Source: Phascolomyces articulosus (lineage: Eukaryota; Mucoromycota; Mucoromycetes; Mucorales; Lichtheimiaceae). Taken from it: a stretch of 64,000 nucleotides of DNA. Positions within the stretch are counted from its first letter, which is position 1. Each line of letters starts with the position of its first letter. The notes under the pieces were generated by a model. It ran no database searches, had not been told where the DNA came from, and was given only the letters and a program-made list of their open reading frames with translations. The position numbers and the translations under genes were made by a program. Location of the stretch: contig JAIXMP010000066.1 of assembly GCA_025677815.1 (NCBI GenBank), positions 1 through 64,000 on the forward strand, written 5' to 3'. Shown here piece after piece: positions 59,946 through 64,000 of the stretch.

Positions 59946-61038
59946 AAAAAAAAAAAAGAAAAAAAAAGATAAAGTATGGGTGAACGAGGATAAACTTATT
60001 ATTTCGTAGTTTATCACAAACGGAAGGTTGTAAGGGCATGCAGCTACCAATCACAGCAATAACAATGGATCTGTTTTTCTTTTGCCTATGATAGGATACT
60101 AAAAAAAAAAAAAGATTTAGATATGTACTTGTAGTAATTAAATTTGATGATCCACGTACGCATATAATGTATGCCTCTTGTTCAAATCAAGCTTTTATTT
60201 TCTATCACTTTAACTAATATATATAATCTTTTACTCTGAACAGTAAGTCGTCCAATAATAAATAAAAAATAGTAAGATGAAGAAAAATGTGCTCAGAGGA
60301 AAAGAGTAATAATATAGGCAGCAATATTAGTGTCAAAAATTATACTTACTGCTGATTCGCTAAATATAACGATATATCCCTGTTTATTTGGTCTTACAAT
60401 CCAAATTGTATCATTATATCAAATATCGTTATATCGAATATCATTATAGCGAGTGGATACGGTAAAAAGTCTTTTTTTCAAAGTGAACCTGTTATAATAA
60501 ATGGTAACTTGTGACTAAAATGCATATATACATATATAACTAGCAAAAAAAAACGAACAATCAAGTATTCCTTAGAAAGAAATTGATCAGGTACATATTA
60601 TAATGATAATGGGTAATGTCGCTCATAAGAAAGAAAATACCAAATCAAAAAGTTTCATTCATTGAACAAAATAATAATTTTGCTGGAGAGAAGTTTCCGC
60701 TTTTTTTATGTATATTTTCATTTTTATAACCTCTTGGCTTTACAACTTTTGGATTTATATGTGTATAAATATTTGAGGTTTTTTTGTTTTTTTTTGGGGG
60801 GGGGAAGAAAAGGTATGAAGAGGAAATCGGATAGTGGACATAAAAAGCAAGAGAAAAAATAGGTGTGTACACGGGGGTGTGGTGATAGTGGTGGGATGAA
60901 CGGTAAGAAACATAGAGTCAAATTAAAGGGAAGAGATGCAGTGTTTTATATATAAAGAATTATATGTTATAATCGAAAGAAGAAAAAAAAGAGAAACGAT
61001 GAATGGAGGTGGGAGGGAGTTAGATCAATCCAAAGATT
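59946..61038. other. Intergenic
   Basis: No supported gene. ORFs at 60645-60921 on both strands are low complexity. It includes a possible palindromic element at 60350-60460. Confidence 0.5.
60350..60460. repeat. Possible small MITE with imperfect inverted ends
   Basis: The left end TTCGCTAAATATAACGATAT resembles the complement of the right part (CACTCGCTATAATGATATTC and CGATATAACGATATTTG). About 110 bp in all. No clear target duplication, so only a suggestion. Confidence 0.3.
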
Positions 61039-61692
61039 TCAAATAGAATAAAAAAATTGCAAAGAATATTGTTTTGAATCCTGATCCCAATGAGTCCAAA
61101 ACCTTCCTTCTGCACGATCAATTTCCTTACTTTCCACCTTGAAAGCAACTGTTTCATAAGGTTCAGCAGCAATTAACAAGTATTGAAATTGTTTATTAGG
61201 AGCTTCGATTTTTTGTTCATAAGCTGACATGAAACGATAACGTGGCATGACATCTGGTGCAATTTGAGGATATTGAATTTGAAATAAAAGACCATGTTGA
61301 CGAGTGACTAGGTCACGTACTTTAGTAATGCGATAACCAGGTCGACCAATCTTGATGACATTACGACGTTGTACCGAAGGTTTGGCGGGACCCACCGCAG
61401 GTTGATTAATAGACGATTCTTTGGCTTCTTTTGCTGCACGACGTGCTAAATTGGTTTGATGTTTTTTACCTTGCGTATGTGCCAAATAAGATCCTTCACT
61501 TGTATGTAATGTAAGACATAGTTTACATTCATAAGATCCTAAATGATTCTTCATAAAATAGGGATCTTTGGAAATATCAATCGTTTCAAGGGCTAATTTT
61601 CGAAGACGTTCACGACGATCCACATTGGATTCAGACCATCCTGCAACACCGCCACTTCGAATTTTACTTCCTACACGATTTTGGAAATCCAT
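61039..61692 (-). CDS. SF3A2: Splicing factor 3A subunit 2 (SF3A2/Prp11), U2 snRNP
   Basis: A component of the SF3a complex that helps U2 snRNP engage the branch site. A single-exon gene of 217 aa. The start MDFQNRVGSKIRSGGVAGWS is diagnostic for the family. The matrin-type C2H2 zinc finger has C56, C59, H72 and H78 (YECKLCLTLHTSEGSYLAHT then QGKKH). The core continues with IGRPGYRITKVRDLVTRQHG and FQIQYPQIAPDVMPRYRFMS, and ends in the usual AEGRFWTHWD.....YSLQFFY segment. It lacks the proline-rich tail of the animal protein, as in other fungi. It is divergent from RIX1 with only 208 bp between start codons. Confidence 0.97.
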   Translation of the reverse strand: MDFQNRVGSKIRSGGVAGWSESNVDRRERLRKLALETIDISKDPYFMKNHLGSYECKLCLTLHTSEGSYLAHTQGKKHQTNLARRAAKEAKESSINQPAVGPAKPSVQRRNVIKIGRPGYRITKVRDLVTRQHGLLFQIQYPQIAPDVMPRYRFMSAYEQKIEAPNKQFQYLLIAAEPYETVAFKVESKEIDRAEGRFWTHWDQDSKQYSLQFFYSI

Positions 61693-61900
61693 GGTTTATA
61701 TTTTTATATATTATGATTAAAAAAGAAAAAAAGTTGGAGTGTAAGTGTGTGTATATATGTAGTTGAGTGTATAGTATGTGTATGTGTGGAACTACAAAAT
61801 AAAATTTGTTTCCCAGATCGCCTTTAATGCGGCTTGGGTAATTATATAACTTTTCTTTTTTTTTTTTTGTTCACTGTCTAAAAAAAATCTTACGGGAAAA
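61693..61900. promoter_or_regulatory. Bidirectional promoter of SF3A2 and RIX1
   Basis: 208 bp separate the two start codons. It contains a GT-rich stretch at 61742-61790 and a T run at 61853-61869 before the RIX1 ATG. The genes must share control sequence here; specific binding sites were not identified. Confidence 0.6.
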
Positions 61901-64000
61901 ATGACAACTCAATTATCTCGGATTCTAAACGATTATCTCGTCAATGAATCACACATATCCAACTATTTACCATTTATTCTCGAGGCCATTACACATAACC
62001 ACCTTCTGATCGATCAAGAGAATACCAATGATAATGATGCTGTTGTCAAACGAAAATGGACTGTACGATTAAACGCGTTATTAGGATCAAAACAAGCTTC
62101 TACTCGTTGGGCTGCCATTTGTCTTATCAAAGAAACCTGTCAACAGTCTGAAAGTTTATATGTTACTAGTGTACAAACGTGGACAGCTCAGTTATTAGGT
62201 GTTCTTGCGGTAAAAAAAACCATTTTTCTATTTTCCTGAAAACTTTTTTTTTTTTAAAAAAAAAGTGCGAGGGTCCCTGTTTATTGACAAAACACAACCT
62301 CTTTGCAACCTAATGAACATATAGAAACCAGCTGAAACAAATTTAATGATATCAACAACGATTGAGACGCTTTCCTTGCTATTCGAAAAAACCGTTGGTA
62401 AAGCCGAATTACATGCTGAAGTCACTATTAAGTCTTTACCACGTTTCAATCAATTACTTTTATCTCTTAGCTCTCAACCTGAATTGATGGTATGTTCAAC
62501 TGTTGTTTTTTTTTTTATTAAAAAAAAAAAGAAGTATATTTGGGGGCAGTGATAGTTAACATGTTTGGTTTTTCTATCATATATTTTTAGCCAATAACAC
62601 TTCGTGCATTATCCAAAAACACGGAAATTTTCCCAACCATGTCCCGTCATATTATGGATCAAACCTTAAAACTTTATATTTCATGTTTGGATAATGCCAA
62701 TGATGTTCCTCCTAGTATTTTAGGACACTGTTTAGCAACAGCATGTCGAGCAAGTGTAAAAACCAATGTGGCTAGTCAATGGCAGGATACATTAATGAAA
62801 TTGATTGGATCAATTCATCAAGCATTAGATAGATTATTTGAAACGGTGGATGAAGGTAATTATTATTATTAGTAAATAGAAAGAGGACAGGTTGGTTGAT
62901 ATGGAAAATGAACATTTTTTTTAATATATATATTTTCTGTATGATTTTTAGAGGATAGCGTTTCGGATCGAATGACAGGATATACATTAGCATCGACACC
63001 GTTAGATTATGTTGAAGCTTTTCCTATTTTATTGAAACGAATTCGATATATACAAGATACAATTGCTTCTTATTTATCGTATGTATTTATTTCATTTAAT
63101 ATAAAAACTATACAACTGGTTTTCTTTTTTTTTTCTAATAAATTTCAATTTTTTTTATGATAGATCAAAAACAATCGTACCTGTAGGTGTACCCATTGCT
63201 CACCTTATTCGACTTTGTTGTCGAATTTATAATGTATATCAAGGCTGTGTGGTAAATGAATGGTTTTCGTTATCTTATATATCTTGCATGTGTGTCTGTG
63301 TGTGGAATGGTATGTAGGTTTTCTAATGACATTTTTTTTGTGCGTTTCATACAGATGCGTGAATATAAACCCAAGGATGAATATGCATGTCTCATGACGT
63401 GTCTTCCTGCACTTCATTTAAATACCAATAAATTACTTGCGAGTCTGTTGTTAAGGTAATACCTATTCACATGGATGTGAATTTTGAAAGGGAGATAGAA
63501 AGGAAGGAAACAAAATATTCAATTTGTCTTTTATTTTTTGATAGTGCGGATGTTGGTATGATACAATATACCAAATTATTAGCCCGAATTTTATTACGTT
63601 TATTGAGTGAAAATAACAAAAAGAGGTATGTTATATATTACTATGAGAAGAAAAAAAAAAGAGACTAAAATCAAATTGGATTCTCCTTTAATTAGAGCCG
63701 TCAAAATCTCAGTCTATAATTTGATTTCTTTATGTATGCAAAAATTCGGTTATGCATTTGCTGATACAATCTTAAAACCAGTAGTTCTATCTGCTATTGA
63801 TAATTTAAAAGCAATCGAACATAAAAGGGTGGATGTTGTTGTACCAGATAAGGTTCGTATCAATTATTAATGGTTTTTATATGAGATAAGACCGTGTGGG
63901 AGAGAACCGTAGGAAGTTTGTATATTGACAAAAAAATGATACTCTTTTCTATAGAAGGTATCTGGCAAAAAGCGACGTGCTGAACAAATTAGTTCTGATG
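61901..64000 (+). CDS. RIX1: Rix1/PELP1-like pre-60S assembly protein (cut by window end)
   Basis: The Rix1-Ipi1-Ipi3 complex works in late 60S ribosome maturation (ITS2 removal, Rea1 recruitment) in the nucleus. Exons 61901-62209, 62325-62489, 62591-62855, 62952-63078, 63164-63251, 63355-63455, 63545-63627, 63696-63852 and 63955 onward join in frame; about 435 residues are visible and the gene runs out of the window. The N-terminal half is the helical RIX1 domain: KRKWTVRLNALLGSKQASTR then WAAICLIKETCQQS, typical of Rix1/PELP1 N-terminal armadillo-like repeats. Later helices include LASTPLDYVEAFPILLKRIR and VPVGVPIAHLIRLCCRIYNV. The last visible exon starts KVSGKKRRAEQISSD, a basic nuclear-signal-like stretch. 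All introns are under 120 nt. Confidence 0.88.

Noticed and set aside
59693..60050. Minus-strand ORFs reading SSEYMEYAKLGVAKAEV and similar
   Set aside because: This is the antisense of the LINE scrap at 59858-59945 plus low-complexity sequence.
1..64000. CRISPR array, prophage, bacterial operon or toxin-antitoxin locus
   Set aside because: No spaced short repeats of the right kind and no bacterial genes; the window is nuclear fungal DNA.

Overview
This is an AT-rich eukaryotic window, almost certainly from a Mucoromycota (mucoralean-type) fungus. The protein-coding genes carry many short introns of about 50-120 nt with GT..AG ends, and poly-N, poly-Q and poly-H tracts are common. Several segments belong to repeat-type families I associate with Mucoromycota. 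There are no bacterial features, no CRISPR array and no tRNA that I could support.

Layout. 1-5 kb (minus strand): N-terminus of a TMF/Sgm1-like golgin cut by the window edge, a PAT-type GNAT acetyltransferase, and an 11-segment membrane protein. 4.6-8.5 kb: non-coding. 8.5-12.4 kb: a class B bHLH-zipper regulator, mitochondrial thioredoxin, and a small secreted proline-rich protein. 12.6-18.9 kb (minus): Snu114/EFTUD2 (U5 snRNP GTPase; 13 exons, 982 aa reconstructed) and a CENP-P-like inner-kinetochore protein with a CGCG-box cluster upstream. 20.2-31.6 kb: a TPR/F-box/LRR protein of Dia2/Pof3 architecture, mitochondrial ribosomal protein uS11m, two decayed genes, a repeat-rich element built on ATTTAAATGCATTTAAAT motifs, and a second F-box/LRR protein. 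31.6-47.9 kb: mostly non-coding, holding a kelch-like fragment, an intact HET-domain protein, a 403-bp Tc1/mariner-type MITE and a decayed multi-exon gene. 47.9-50.1 kb: a PTR2-type peptide transporter.

51.1-60.0 kb is a rearranged, transposon-rich block. It holds a broken DDE transposase fused to a broken gene copy, a dead 5'-truncated LINE, a minisatellite, an intact copy of the same lineage-type gene in opposite orientation with paired ACGCGT boxes upstream, and another LINE scrap. 61.0-64.0 kb: SF3A2/Prp11 and RIX1 (cut by the window end), transcribed divergently from a 208-bp shared promoter.

The housekeeping genes concern splicing (Snu114, SF3A2), mitochondrial translation and redox, ribosome biogenesis and chromosome segregation. 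They are not an operon-like system. The least explained content is the inverted gene pair at 51.8-59.4 kb, the subterminal-repeat element at 28.5-29.2 kb, the HET protein, and a CENP-P homologue in a fungal group where CENP-A has been reported lost. Exon joins were read by eye from splice motifs and reading-frame continuity; none has transcript support.
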